A stretch of DNA of 34,536 nucleotides from an uncultured Cellvibrionales bacterium (GCA_913050115.1 CAJWZU010000030.1:1-34536); one strand, 5' to 3'. Shown: positions 9,722-18,659, numbered from the stretch's first letter. Notes: generated from the letters alone by a model not told the origin. Made by a program: numbers and translations.

Positions 9722-10276
9722 GTGGATTTTGCAGACGAGAATAAAGATTTAGTTTGGGAACTCGACGGTTTTAATCAAAAGCAAGAAGCTATTGATTTTG
9801 CTATGGGTTTTGAGAATAAGCTCTGCGTATTCTCCGGTACAGTCGGCCAGCTATACACCAATTACAATATTTTCTTCCCTCAGGAAGAAACTAGAAAGCT
9901 GGTGATTCTGCCTAACCCTTACGCCCACCACGATACTTTTCACGGTATACCCGAGGCTGCGGTGAGTGCCACGGGCCTGTATATTATTCCGGGTGAAAAT
10001 GGTGGCGGTGTACAACTTACCATCCCGTTTAAAAGCGGCAAAATTCGCTATCGAAAAGTACCATTGCAGACAGGCATTCGCTTGATTAACCTGCGTCGCC
10101 CGCAGAGCGATCCTTTTCTGCCTGTGCTTATGAAAGGCGATCTTCGCGAGATGGACAAAACGACTCCGTGTTTGCATTTGCATCGGGTGCATCTAGGCAA
10201 GCTAAGTACTCATTCGAACATGGAAATCGACGGTGTTCGCAAGGCTATTGCCCATTTATTGGCTTCTATTCAATAA
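9722..10276 (+). CDS. Hypothetical protein, 184 residues
   Basis: I do not recognise this family. It starts at GTG with an AGGGA ribosome binding site 8 bp upstream; no ATG is available near that site. It has no signal peptide or membrane segment and looks like a soluble mixed alpha/beta protein. Notable parts are ILPNPYAHHDTFHGIP, a glycine stretch PGENGGGVQL, and alternating basic/hydrophobic strands (GKIRYRKVPLQTGIRLINLRR). The His-rich HHDTFH could be a metal site, but this is speculative. It is preceded by a 160-bp AT-rich spacer and followed by the 51-bp tandem repeat, so it is probably monocistronic. Confidence 0.7.
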   Translation: MDFADENKDLVWELDGFNQKQEAIDFAMGFENKLCVFSGTVGQLYTNYNIFFPQEETRKLVILPNPYAHHDTFHGIPEAAVSATGLYIIPGENGGGVQLTIPFKSGKIRYRKVPLQTGIRLINLRRPQSDPFLPVLMKGDLREMDKTTPCLHLHRVHLGKLSTHSNMEIDGVRKAIAHLLASIQ

Positions 10277-10423
10277 CTACACCTCATATTGCTGCAGGCG
10301 CTCTTGTTCGTTACGATCCCACAGAGTTCCCTTTATCCTGAACATCGCCGCTGATCGCTTGGTACGGCATGTGTGTAGAAAACGCAGATTGCAGTTTTCG
10401 GTACATCGCACCTATATGCCCAT

Positions 10424-10599
10424 GGCATAGCATTCATCCTGAATATCGCTATTCCAGCGCGTCTATGCGCCCATGGCATAGTATTCATCCTGAATATCGC
10501 GGTTTCAGCGCGTCCATGCGCCCACGGCATACCATTCATCCTGAATATCGCGGTTCCAGCGCGTCCATGCGCCCACGGCATACCATTCATCCTGAATAT
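10424..10599. repeat. Intergenic tandem repeat, 51-bp unit, about 3.5 copies
   Basis: Units begin with GGCATA at 10424, 10475, 10526 and 10577, exactly 51 bp apart, the last one partial. Each unit contains ATTCATCCTGAAT, a small inverted repeat, and GCGCGTCCATGCGC. Copies differ at a few positions, mostly T/C. A degenerate related stretch (ATCCTGAACATCGC, then CGGCATG) starts near 10334. Because 51 is divisible by three, frames stay open on both strands with a 17-residue repeating peptide; I regard those frames as by-products, not genes. Confidence 0.93.
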
Positions 10600-10631
10600 A
10601 AGTGCGTTCTATTATGACGGGCCTGTGGGAA

Positions 10632-11783
10632 CTACTTTAAGCGGAATACTATCGGCATAGAAAATTCAAAGTCATCGCCTTTGATGCTAACCGGCATAGT
10701 CGGGAAGGGCGACGCTTTCTCAATGGCTTTTCGGGCTGCTTTATTGAGCGATTTGTACTCTGACTCCTCGATGGGCAATATACTTTTGACTATACCCTCG
10801 CGGTCTACCATAACAGATAGCCTCACACTGCCTTCTCTGCCGCTTTGAACCGCTTTTCTTGGATACTTAATGTAGCCATAAGCATGTCTTAACATAGTAG
10901 AGATATAAAGCTGTCGGGCCAGTAAAGACTCAGCCGTTAATACCTCGCCGTTATCCTCTTGACTTTCACTTTTATCAGTTTCTGCTGTCAGTGTAGACGC
11001 TGTTTCCGAGGCTTCTGTCTGAGGATTAAAGGCCAGAGTCGGTGCTGCAATTTCAGGTGCTGCTATTTTAGGGTCGGTACCAAACGATTCGGGCTCTGGC
11101 ACTGTTGCGCTGATAGTAGCTGTTGAGACAATGGCCGTGGTGGCGGCAATAGCAACGGCATCGCGTTTTTTCGGTGCTAGCCAAGCAGAAATTTGTTGCC
11201 GACGTTGATCGCTAGGGCTAATACCGGCAAAGCGATCCTGCAAGTCACTGTCGATGTCGCCGCCGGCTAGAATTTCAGCGCGAAAATTAGAGGATAAGGG
11301 TACTTTGCCTATCCAAGTGCGCAGTAGTAAATAGAAAAAGTCGGGGTTATTAATGTTGCCAAGCTCTACATCGTTGAGAACCACAAGGGTGCCTTCATCC
11401 GCGGTGTTACGCAGCTCAATAATGTCACCGGCAATTAAATGGTTCTTAAAGAAGCGGGTGAATTTCACCATGTTGTCGGCCTGCTTCGTCAGAGTGCTGC
11501 CCGAGCTATTAATGGCCATACCTTCAATCCACATCCGGTTGAAGCGACGTTTAGACAGTTTTGGCGCCAGTATGCGAATCTCCATGTGCATCGGTGCCGA
11601 TTTTTTTAAGGCTACTTCGGCGTCACGGGTTAAAGTTGTCACGTAAAGCGCGGCAATAAACTTTTCTTTTTTTAATTCGGTGTGACTAGACAGGCCATTG
11701 AGTTGCTCGACAGCCAAGGTCATCGAGGCAATGCATAGCAGAAATAAACAGAGACCTAAGCGGCTGATAGATTTACTGATCAT
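10632..11783 (-). CDS. Chalcone-isomerase-like domain fused to TonB C-terminal domain (periplasmic)
   Basis: A 383-residue exported protein. Residues 1-24 are a signal peptide (LCLFLLCIASMTLAV). Residues 27-185 fit the bacterial chalcone-isomerase-like family: FIAALYVTTLTRDAEVAL, the GDIIELRN..DEGTLVVLNDVELGNI region, and the LLRTWIGKVPLSSNFRAEIL end. A low-complexity Ala/Thr/Ser/Glu linker covers about 200-280. Residues 290-383 are a TonB-type domain: IKYPRKAVQSGREGSVRLSVMVDREG, then KAARKAIEKASPFPTMP. There is no N-terminal membrane anchor or Pro-rich energy-transducing region, so it is not a classical TonB. The periplasmic location and role are inferred. Confidence 0.85.
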   Translation of the reverse strand: MISKSISRLGLCLFLLCIASMTLAVEQLNGLSSHTELKKEKFIAALYVTTLTRDAEVALKKSAPMHMEIRILAPKLSKRRFNRMWIEGMAINSSGSTLTKQADNMVKFTRFFKNHLIAGDIIELRNTADEGTLVVLNDVELGNINNPDFFYLLLRTWIGKVPLSSNFRAEILAGGDIDSDLQDRFAGISPSDQRRQQISAWLAPKKRDAVAIAATTAIVSTATISATVPEPESFGTDPKIAAPEIAAPTLAFNPQTEASETASTLTAETDKSESQEDNGEVLTAESLLARQLYISTMLRHAYGYIKYPRKAVQSGREGSVRLSVMVDREGIVKSILPIEESEYKSLNKAARKAIEKASPFPTMPVSIKGDDFEFSMPIVFRLK

Positions 11784-12377
11784 AGCGTCACTCTTGATGG
11801 TTACAGGCTGTTATGTACGGCATTACCCTTACTGTACTGACATTACAGCGTTGTTCAAGGCAAACTCAAGGCTAATAACAATCAAATTGAGGCCTTTAGC
11901 CGTAAAATATGTATAACTTAAAAGGTTTGTGTCATTACGCATTAAAATTGGCACTGTGAGAGTGTTGATCATAAGTACTCCGGTTAAAATCACTAGCGTA
12001 GCCAATACAGCGTTGCATAATATTATCCGCTAAAAACCATTAAGCCGTTATTTACGGCTCACTCCTGTGCAGAATCGTAAGGCATCAATCTGCCTGACAG
12101 TTGGAAGTGTAGGTACCGTATTTCGTATTGTTACGTGTCGTGCTAACGAGCTGTTACTGCTGCGTGGCAAAAGTGATCAAGGGGCAATATTTACCTCAAG
12201 GGGTTGGCGCTCTGCACGTGTAAACAGCTCAGCGCCGAGCTAACAAGCTACAAAAGCCCTGCCAGGCATAGCTCATATGGTCATATTGTTTAATCTCGAG
12301 TGCACAGCGACCTTCTTCGTCATAGCCATAGGGTCTTAGTGTAAAATCCCTGCAACACACTCGGAGCCAAATTCTTA
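11784..12377. other. Gene-poor intergenic region between divergent genes
   Basis: About 590 bp with no convincing coding frame. It should hold the promoters of the minus-strand fusion gene and the plus-strand RND operon, but I see no confident -35/-10 pair. One small perfect hairpin, AGCCGT-TATTT-ACGGCT, lies at 12043-12059 without a T run. The length is unusual compared with neighbouring intergenic gaps, and the region could hide a small RNA or decayed sequence; nothing decisive is visible. Confidence 0.5.
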
Positions 12378-13502
12378 ATGCAAACTCTTCAGCAATTTCT
12401 CGCTCGAAAAAATAATACCATAGCTCTGGGGCTGGTGATTGCCATGTGCTTGTGGATCGGCAGTGGCCTATGGGTTAAGGCTATGCGAGCTGATAACCTC
12501 GAAGCTGCTGCTGAATCCCCTAGTGCAGCCCAAGTAGTTGCCCACTATAGCGAGTCTCAAGCGTTTGCTCAGCCGCTCAAAGTGCGCGCTCGCAGTGAAG
12601 CCAATCGAAAAGTCTTAGTGCGCGCCCAAATTGGTGGTTTAGTGGCCGCCGTACCGGTGGTTGAGGGTTCACGCGTAGCGGCGGACGAGATCATTTGTCA
12701 GCTGGCGACAGAAGATCGCCAGCTGCTTTTTGAAGAAGCAGTAACCGCGCAAGAAAAAGCGCAGATGGATTACACCGGCGCCCAGCGATTGAAGTCAGCG
12801 GGATATCAATCTCGCACGGCAATCGCGGCGGCTAAATCCGCATTGGATTCTGCTAAAGCCCTAAAGCACCGGCGTGCACTCGACCTCGATAATCTCAAAC
12901 TTCAAGCACCGTTCAGCGGTATTGTCGATACTCGTCAGGTTGAGGTTGGCGATTTAATGGAACGCGGCGATCCTTGTGCAACCTTGCTGGAATTAAACCC
13001 TCTGATAATCAGTGGTCAGGTTTCAGAAACGGATGTCGGACGATTAAGGCTCGGCTCAAAAGCTGAGGTCAGGCTATTAAATGGGCAAACTGCCGAAGGT
13101 ATTTTACGCTTTATCGGCCACGACTCCGATCTCACCACTCGAACCTTTCGTATTGAAGTGGCTGTGCCTAATCCAAACGCTTCACTGCGCAGCGGTATTA
13201 CTGCAGATGTCTTATTGTATGCGGGGGCGGGTGAAGCGCATCGACTGTCACCGGCACTGTTGTTACTTGATGACGCCGGCAGCTTGGGGCTTAGAATACT
13301 TGATAGCGATCATCGGGTCGTATTTCAACCTGTGGAGATTGTCGGTGGTGATGCTGCGGGGGTTTGGGTCCGAGGGCTGCCTGCCAAAGCTCTAGTCATT
13401 AGTGTCGGCCAGCACTATGTCAGCGAGGGCGAACAAGTTGTGACGACTATTGTCGAGCAATCGAGCGCTCACCAATCTGATAACACGGGTGTGGCTCTGT
13501 GA
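12378..13502 (+). CDS. RND efflux system periplasmic adaptor subunit
   Basis: A 374-residue membrane fusion protein. Residues 14-34 form an N-terminal membrane anchor (TIALGLVIAMCLWIGSGLWV). The lipoyl-like half-motifs are VRAQIGGLVAAVPVVEGSRVAADEIICQL and LQAPFSGIVDTRQVEVGDLMERGDPC, flanking a short coiled-coil hairpin (about 118-170). A beta-barrel domain (VSETDVGRLRLGSKAEVRLLNGQ) and a C-terminal membrane-proximal domain follow. It links the inner-membrane pump to an outer-membrane channel. No channel gene is nearby, so a TolC-like partner must be encoded elsewhere. The stop overlaps the pump start by four bases. Confidence 0.93.
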   Translation: MQTLQQFLARKNNTIALGLVIAMCLWIGSGLWVKAMRADNLEAAAESPSAAQVVAHYSESQAFAQPLKVRARSEANRKVLVRAQIGGLVAAVPVVEGSRVAADEIICQLATEDRQLLFEEAVTAQEKAQMDYTGAQRLKSAGYQSRTAIAAAKSALDSAKALKHRRALDLDNLKLQAPFSGIVDTRQVEVGDLMERGDPCATLLELNPLIISGQVSETDVGRLRLGSKAEVRLLNGQTAEGILRFIGHDSDLTTRTFRIEVAVPNPNASLRSGITADVLLYAGAGEAHRLSPALLLLDDAGSLGLRILDSDHRVVFQPVEIVGGDAAGVWVRGLPAKALVISVGQHYVSEGEQVVTTIVEQSSAHQSDNTGVAL

Positions 13503-16500
13503 AATTACTCGACTCCGCAGTAACGCATTTTCGCAGCACCTTTTGTGTGCTGCTACTGATCGTTGTAGCCGGTATTGTTGCACGCGCCAACATGACGGTA
13601 GAGGCCTCGCCTAACCCCTCTATTCCTATCGCTGTAGTCACTGTGTTTCAGGAAGGTATCTCCCCTGAAGATGGCGCCCGCTTACTGATTCGCCCACTCG
13701 AAAAAGAGCTCAGAGCGTTAGAGGGCGTCGAAGAAATTACCGCTACTGCACGAGAATCTAGTGTCTATCTGGTGGTAACGTTTGCAGCCGAACAGAATCT
13801 CGATCAAGCCATCATAGATGTGCGCACTGCCGTAGACCGGGCCCGTGCAGAGCTACCGCTCGATGCCGAAGAGCCGGAAGTGAAAGAGGTGTCAGCGCAG
13901 GACTTCCCCTCCATTATTGTAACCATCTCGGGCGATGTACAAGAGCGCGTATTATTTAATATCGCTAAACGCTTACAGGCTCTGATTGAAACCTTACCAT
14001 CGGTACTCGCGGCGGATTTAACCGGTCAGCGCGAAGAGGTTGTTGAGGCTATTGTTGACCCCGCTAAGCTAGAACATTACCAAATTACGAGTACTGACCT
14101 CGGGCGCGCCATTGCCAGTAATAACTTATTGATACCCGCCGGCAAGTTAGACACAGGCGCAGGTCGGTTTGCGGTAAAAGTTCCTAGTTTGATCGAGACC
14201 CGTGAAGACGTCTATCAGCTGCCATTAAAGTGGACTGCAAGCGGTGTGGTGACACTCAGTGATGTTGCCGATATTCGGCGCACCTTTAAAGATGCGTCGC
14301 AGTACACCAGTGCTAACGGAAAACGTGCGATTGCCATTGAGGTAAAAAAACGTATTGAGGCCAATGATATTGAAGTGACCCAAGCGGTGCGAGATATTGC
14401 TAAGAGCTTATCGGCCGAGATTCCGCAGGGAGTCGAGATAGATTATTTAATGGATCAGTCGGAATTTGCCTTGGGTATGGTGACCGAGATGCAGGGCAAC
14501 ATTCTCACAGCCATGATCTTGGTTATGGTTGTGATTATTGCAGCACTGGGTGTGCGCTCAGGAATTTTAGTCGGTTTGGGGGTGCCTTTTTCACTATTAT
14601 CGGCAGCGATTATTTTACTCTACATCGGTTTTTCGTTTAATTTTATGGTGCTGTTCGGCATGTTGTTGGCGCTCGGTATGTTGATTGATGGTGCCATTGT
14701 GGTAACCGAATTTGCCGATCGAAAAATGGCCGAAGGCATGAGCAGTAAAGCCGCTTACTCGCTGTCGGTAAAACGCATGTATTGGCCAGTGGTCGCCTCT
14801 ACGGCCACGACCCTGGCGGCATTTTTACCGATTATGTTTTGGCCTGGTGTAGCTGGAGAATTTATGCGCTATCTGCCGGTAACGGTATTTGCGGTATTGG
14901 CGGGCTCGTTATTTTATGCACTGCTGTTTGCTCCGGCGATTGGCTCGGTGCTGGGCAAAAGTAAAATCGATAGCAGGACTACAGCTTACTTACAAAAATT
15001 AGAAACAGGTGCGTCCACGGCATTGCCCGGTATTACCGGGCGCTATGCACGGCTGTTACAAAAATTGGTGGGCTATCCTCGCGAAATGCTTTTGCTAGCG
15101 CTTACTGTTTTGGTGGCAAGTTTCACTTTATTCGCTAATTTTAATAACGGTATAGAGTTTTTTGTTAAGACAGAACAAAAATACGGCACCGCATCTGTGC
15201 GCGCGCAGGGCAACCTCTCGGTACTTGAGGCGCAGCAATTAGTAAATCAGGTAGAAGAAAAAATACTGGCTACCCCTGGCGTAAAGGTTCTTTACTCGGT
15301 AGCTAGTCCCGGCGCGCCGCAGCAATTTGGTTCTAGGCCGCCAGAGAAAGATCAAATTGGCTCTATGTTGATTGAGCTTTATGACCCAGAAGAATTGGGG
15401 CGCTCAACCTTCGATGTCTACGCCGACATTCGCAATAAAATAAAAAATCTTCCTGGTATTCATGCCACTGCTAATGCCATGGAGGATGGGCCACCGGTGG
15501 GTAAACCGGTGCAGCTACAATTGACCTCGGCCGATAGCGATAAATTACTCCGCGCGACACGCGATTTACGCCAGAGTTTAGAGACCGATATAGTGGGTTT
15601 GCGAGATGTGACTGATACCTCGCCGCTGCCAGGTATTGAGTGGCAATTGAAAGTTGATCGTGTGTTGGCGGCACAGTTAGGGGCCGACGTAGTAGAAGTG
15701 GGTCGCGCGGTACAGTTGGTTACTAACGGCATAAAAGTGGGTGAGTATCGCCCCGATGATGCCGACGATGAAGTGGAAATTCGTATTCGTTATCCGTTCT
15801 CCGAACGCAGTATTCAAGCGTTGGATCAGCTTAAAGTTAATACCTCTCAGGGCGCGGTACCGCTGAGCAGTTTTGTTACACGTGTCGCCAGACCGATGGT
15901 TGATAAAGTGCAGCGCTTAGATGGTCGCGAGTATATGGTAGTTATGGCCGATGTCGAAGAAGGCGTGCTCGCTGATGATATGGTCGAAAAGGTTAAGCTC
16001 TGGCTGGCCGAGAACCCGATGGATCCCGCCGTCGAGATTAATTTTCGCGGCGCTAATGAAGAACAGGAAAAATCGCAGGCTTTTCTCGGCTCAGCATTTA
16101 GTTTGGCTTTGTTTCTAATGTTTATATTACTGGTGACTCAATTCAACAGTTTTTATCAGGCGCTATTAACTTTGTCGGCGGTTATCATGGCCACAGCGGG
16201 GGTTATGTTGGGCCTCTGGTTAACTCAGTCAAGTTTTAGCACCATCATGACCGGTGTCGGTATCGTTGCCTTGGCCGGTATAGTGGTAAACAACAATATT
16301 GTTTTAATTGACACCTATAACCACCTACGAAAAGTTCACCCACATATGAGTGCGGTTGATGCTGCCATTATGTCCGGTGCGCAGCGTTTGCGGCCGGTAT
16401 TTTTAACCACCGCGACCACTATTCTAGGATTGCTGCCGTTGGCGCTGGGTTTAAGTATCGATATTATTGATCGCAATATGGTGTATGGCGGTGTCGTTGG

Positions 16501-17026
16501 ATCTTATTGGAAATCACTGGCTAGTGCGATTGTTTACGGTTTAGTGTTTTCGACTGTTTTAACCCTATTACTGACTCCAGTGATGTTAGTTTTACAAGAT
16601 ATTTGTATGGGCTATATTCGCCCGCTCAAACAGCGTTTGAAATGGTGTGGTCTGCCGATTGAGTCAAAACTGCAGGGGCTTAAATTGATAGCGCTATTGA
16701 ATATATTATTATTCGGCTGGGCGCATCTGTACCACGGCTTACAACTATCAAATTTATTGTTGCCTAGTATTCTCTGTATATACCTAGGTATTGGTTTAAT
16801 CAATCGTATTTATGCTACTTGGTTGCTACAAATTTCGCTGCTATATATATTTTTACTGGCCGCTTTATTTGCTTTTGTCGATAGTTACTTTCAATTTGAT
16901 TTAAGTATTTTGAGCGCTCAGTCGCTATTGATTAATGGTGTCGCGATAGTGTCCAGCTTGTTTGCGCTAAACTACTTAAATGGTGAGGCAGTCAGAAGCT
17001 TTTTTGACGTAAATATACAACAATAG
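13499..17026 (+). CDS. RND-family efflux pump with C-terminal hydrophobic extension
   Basis: A 1175-residue inner-membrane pump of the AcrB/HAE1 type, with two large periplasmic loops and duplicated six-helix bundles. The TM4 segment is GMLLALGMLIDGAIVVTEF (about 390-408); it keeps one acidic residue where many pumps have two (DD versus DG). The second half has the matching MTGVGIVALAGIVVNNNIVLIDTY and LRPVFLTTATTILGLLPLALG. Normal members end about where residue 1035 lies here. The remaining 139 residues carry about four extra hydrophobic segments. It starts at GTG, overlapping the adaptor stop codon (GTGA), which implies translational coupling. The substrate is unknown. Confidence 0.93.
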   Translation: MKLLDSAVTHFRSTFCVLLLIVVAGIVARANMTVEASPNPSIPIAVVTVFQEGISPEDGARLLIRPLEKELRALEGVEEITATARESSVYLVVTFAAEQNLDQAIIDVRTAVDRARAELPLDAEEPEVKEVSAQDFPSIIVTISGDVQERVLFNIAKRLQALIETLPSVLAADLTGQREEVVEAIVDPAKLEHYQITSTDLGRAIASNNLLIPAGKLDTGAGRFAVKVPSLIETREDVYQLPLKWTASGVVTLSDVADIRRTFKDASQYTSANGKRAIAIEVKKRIEANDIEVTQAVRDIAKSLSAEIPQGVEIDYLMDQSEFALGMVTEMQGNILTAMILVMVVIIAALGVRSGILVGLGVPFSLLSAAIILLYIGFSFNFMVLFGMLLALGMLIDGAIVVTEFADRKMAEGMSSKAAYSLSVKRMYWPVVASTATTLAAFLPIMFWPGVAGEFMRYLPVTVFAVLAGSLFYALLFAPAIGSVLGKSKIDSRTTAYLQKLETGASTALPGITGRYARLLQKLVGYPREMLLLALTVLVASFTLFANFNNGIEFFVKTEQKYGTASVRAQGNLSVLEAQQLVNQVEEKILATPGVKVLYSVASPGAPQQFGSRPPEKDQIGSMLIELYDPEELGRSTFDVYADIRNKIKNLPGIHATANAMEDGPPVGKPVQLQLTSADSDKLLRATRDLRQSLETDIVGLRDVTDTSPLPGIEWQLKVDRVLAAQLGADVVEVGRAVQLVTNGIKVGEYRPDDADDEVEIRIRYPFSERSIQALDQLKVNTSQGAVPLSSFVTRVARPMVDKVQRLDGREYMVVMADVEEGVLADDMVEKVKLWLAENPMDPAVEINFRGANEEQEKSQAFLGSAFSLALFLMFILLVTQFNSFYQALLTLSAVIMATAGVMLGLWLTQSSFSTIMTGVGIVALAGIVVNNNIVLIDTYNHLRKVHPHMSAVDAAIMSGAQRLRPVFLTTATTILGLLPLALGLSIDIIDRNMVYGGVVGSYWKSLASAIVYGLVFSTVLTLLLTPVMLVLQDICMGYIRPLKQRLKWCGLPIESKLQGLKLIALLNILLFGWAHLYHGLQLSNLLLPSILCIYLGIGLINRIYATWLLQISLLYIFLLAALFAFVDSYFQFDLSILSAQSLLINGVAIVSSLFALNYLNGEAVRSFFDVNIQQ

Positions 17027-17765
17027 TTGTATGCCAGACCTTTGCTGGCAAGGCTCTATGTTAAATTTATTCTTATCAACCGCTATAGCTTTGATGAATA
17101 TTGAGTGAACACGCACAGACTTAACCCTCAGCGGCCTTCCCTGTGCAGTATTAGATTCACTCTGTCGATGCGAAATCGTAGTGTTATCTATACCCTTTAA
17201 TAGGGCTACCGGCGAAGTAAAGGTATTGGGTCAGGCCTGCTTAGCATTGTAATATTAGTGCGCTTGAGCGCCGCTAAAAGTTCACGGTTCGCCTAATAGT
17301 GGTCAATGGCCTGTATTGAATACTGTGGTTGAAACCACTCGCACACAGTTTAGCCAGTCCGGTATATTTTCAACCGGCAACAAGCCTAGCGGCAGAATTA
17401 TTGCCAGTACATCTACTGATGTGGAAGGCTGCCAGCAGTAACTTAAGCTCATAATAAAAAACGCGAACTTTTACTTGAATCACTAAAAATAAGCCGCTAA
17501 TAAATAATTAAGAGAGCGGGATAGTGTTTTGTCGCTGTCGTTGATGCTGAGAAGATCTACCCAAAAGGGCTACTCTATAGGGCCAGATGGACTTCTGGAG
17601 ATAGTCGCCGTGGTAGCTATCGGACTTAGACTGCTAAGAATAGCGACAATACCGAAATTAGTTATCGAGAATCGTTTGTTGCTACTTTCCTGCATTATTA
17701 CTACTGTCTATTTATGATGAAAGTGCAAGTTGTGCCGTAGTAGCCATTTATCATTCCACTCATAT
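17027..17765. other. Gene-poor intergenic region, possibly with decayed coding sequence
   Basis: About 740 bp with no supported gene. A hairpin TGCCAG/CTGGCA (17032-17050) lies just after the pump stop codon and may be a weak terminator without a T run. A frame open from 17268 to the TAA at 17439-17441 encodes 57 residues of protein-like composition (for example VLNTVVETTRTQFSQSGIF) but starts right after a TGA and has no start codon, so it may be a gene remnant or chance. A 62-codon frame from a TTG at 17529 has no ribosome binding site and I do not call it. Confidence 0.45.
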
Positions 17766-17799
17766 AAAAAAACGGCGCCCAGAGGCGCCGTTTTTTTTT
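17766..17799 (-). terminator. Bidirectional Rho-independent terminator of the histone-H1-like gene
   Basis: A 14-bp stem (AAAAAAACGGCGCC with GGCGCCGTTTTTTT) has a 4-nt loop, CAGA. It lies 17 bp beyond the stop codon of the minus-strand Lys/Ala-rich gene. The A and T runs on both sides let it act in either direction. Confidence 0.95.
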
Positions 17800-17816
17800 G
17801 CAGAAAACAATCGCAA

Positions 17817-18659
17817 TTAAGCGGTAGTTTTAGCCTTAGCTGGGCGGCCGCGCTTTTTAGCGCCAGGCTTAGCAGCAACTGTAACCTTCTTAACCGTTGG
17901 CTTAGCAGCAGTTTTTTTAGTGGCCGTCTTGGCCATCTTCACACTTGGCTTAGTCGCAGCTTTTTTGGTGGCCGTCTTGGCCATCTTTACGCTTGGCTTA
18001 GTCGCAGCTTTTTTAGTGGCCGTCTTGGCCTTGGCTTTTTTGCTGCTTGCTTTAGTTTTTTCAGCGGCCTTTTTAGTTTTTTGTTTGGCTTTAGCCTTAG
18101 CCGCTGAAGTTTTAGCACTGGCTGCGGCTTTAGCTTTATCCAGCTTAGCTTTCAGCTTGGCTTTGGCAGCGGATTTTTTAGCGGCATCCTTGGTCTTAAC
18201 CGAGGTTTTTTTAGCAGCAGCTTTTGCTTTAGCGGCATCTTTTTTTGCTTGAGCTTTATTGGCCTTGGCAATAGCAGCTTCTTCTTTGGCGCTAGCCTTG
18301 GCGCGAATGGCCGTAAGCTTGTTGGCAGCCTTGACAGCACTCAATACTTGTTTTGCATCAACTGCACTGTCTTTGGCCGCGATAGCAGCAGTTTTAGAGG
18401 CTGCTGCTGCAACTTTTGCTTTTGCCAATTGCTTTGCTGTGGCGGGGGTCTTCTTTTTCTTGCTCGTGGCAGCCACTTTAGCTTTGTCGGCCTTAGCTTT
18501 AGCAATAGCTTTGGCAGCATCTTTAGTTAATTTGGTAGCGGCTTTGACAATGTCCGCTTGCTGCTTGGCGCGAGCTTTAACCAATTTGGCATTGAGTATC
18601 GCCAGTTCATTTTCTAGTGCAACTACTGGGTCAACAGCTTTAGCTTTGCTTGCAGCCAT
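17817..18659 (-). CDS. Histone-H1-like Lys/Ala-rich protein with C-terminal AT-hook (AlgP-like)
   Basis: A 280-residue protein made almost entirely of Ala and Lys, resembling the AlgP/Hc1 class of eukaryote-H1-like bacterial proteins that bind and compact DNA. The first 45 residues (VVALENELAILNAKLVKARAK) could form a short coiled-coil. The C-terminus PGAKKRGRPAKAK contains the GRP core of an AT-hook. Near the C-terminus a 16-residue unit (KTATKKAATKPSVKMA) repeats. Such tails vary in length between strains of other species. It has its own strong terminator and a 248-bp upstream gap. The exact role, structural or regulatory, is not shown by the sequence. Confidence 0.88.
   Translation of the reverse strand: MAASKAKAVDPVVALENELAILNAKLVKARAKQQADIVKAATKLTKDAAKAIAKAKADKAKVAATSKKKKTPATAKQLAKAKVAAAASKTAAIAAKDSAVDAKQVLSAVKAANKLTAIRAKASAKEEAAIAKANKAQAKKDAAKAKAAAKKTSVKTKDAAKKSAAKAKLKAKLDKAKAAASAKTSAAKAKAKQKTKKAAEKTKASSKKAKAKTATKKAATKPSVKMAKTATKKAATKPSVKMAKTATKKTAAKPTVKKVTVAAKPGAKKRGRPAKAKTTA
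17920..18035 (-). repeat. 48-bp in-frame tandem repeat in the histone-H1-like gene
   Basis: TGGCCGTCTT recurs at 17921, 17969 and 18017, a 48-bp period coding for 16 residues, about 2.4 copies with few differences. The period is a multiple of three, so unit gain or loss keeps the frame. Confidence 0.85.

Noticed and set aside
10333-10617. Frames of 85 (minus) and 82 (plus) codons across the 51-bp repeat
   Set aside because: Both stay open only because the repeat period is a multiple of three; neither has a convincing ribosome binding site or non-repeat protein sequence.
11832-11848. LexA-like CTG...CAG upstream of the chalcone-isomerase/TonB fusion gene
   Set aside because: The spacing is 11 instead of 10 bases and the flanks do not fit the consensus.
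12043-12059. Hairpin AGCCGT/ACGGCT as a terminator
   Set aside because: There is no T run and no gene ends nearby on either strand.
17529-17717. TTG-started 62-codon frame in the intergenic gap
   Set aside because: No ribosome binding site and no recognisable protein pattern.
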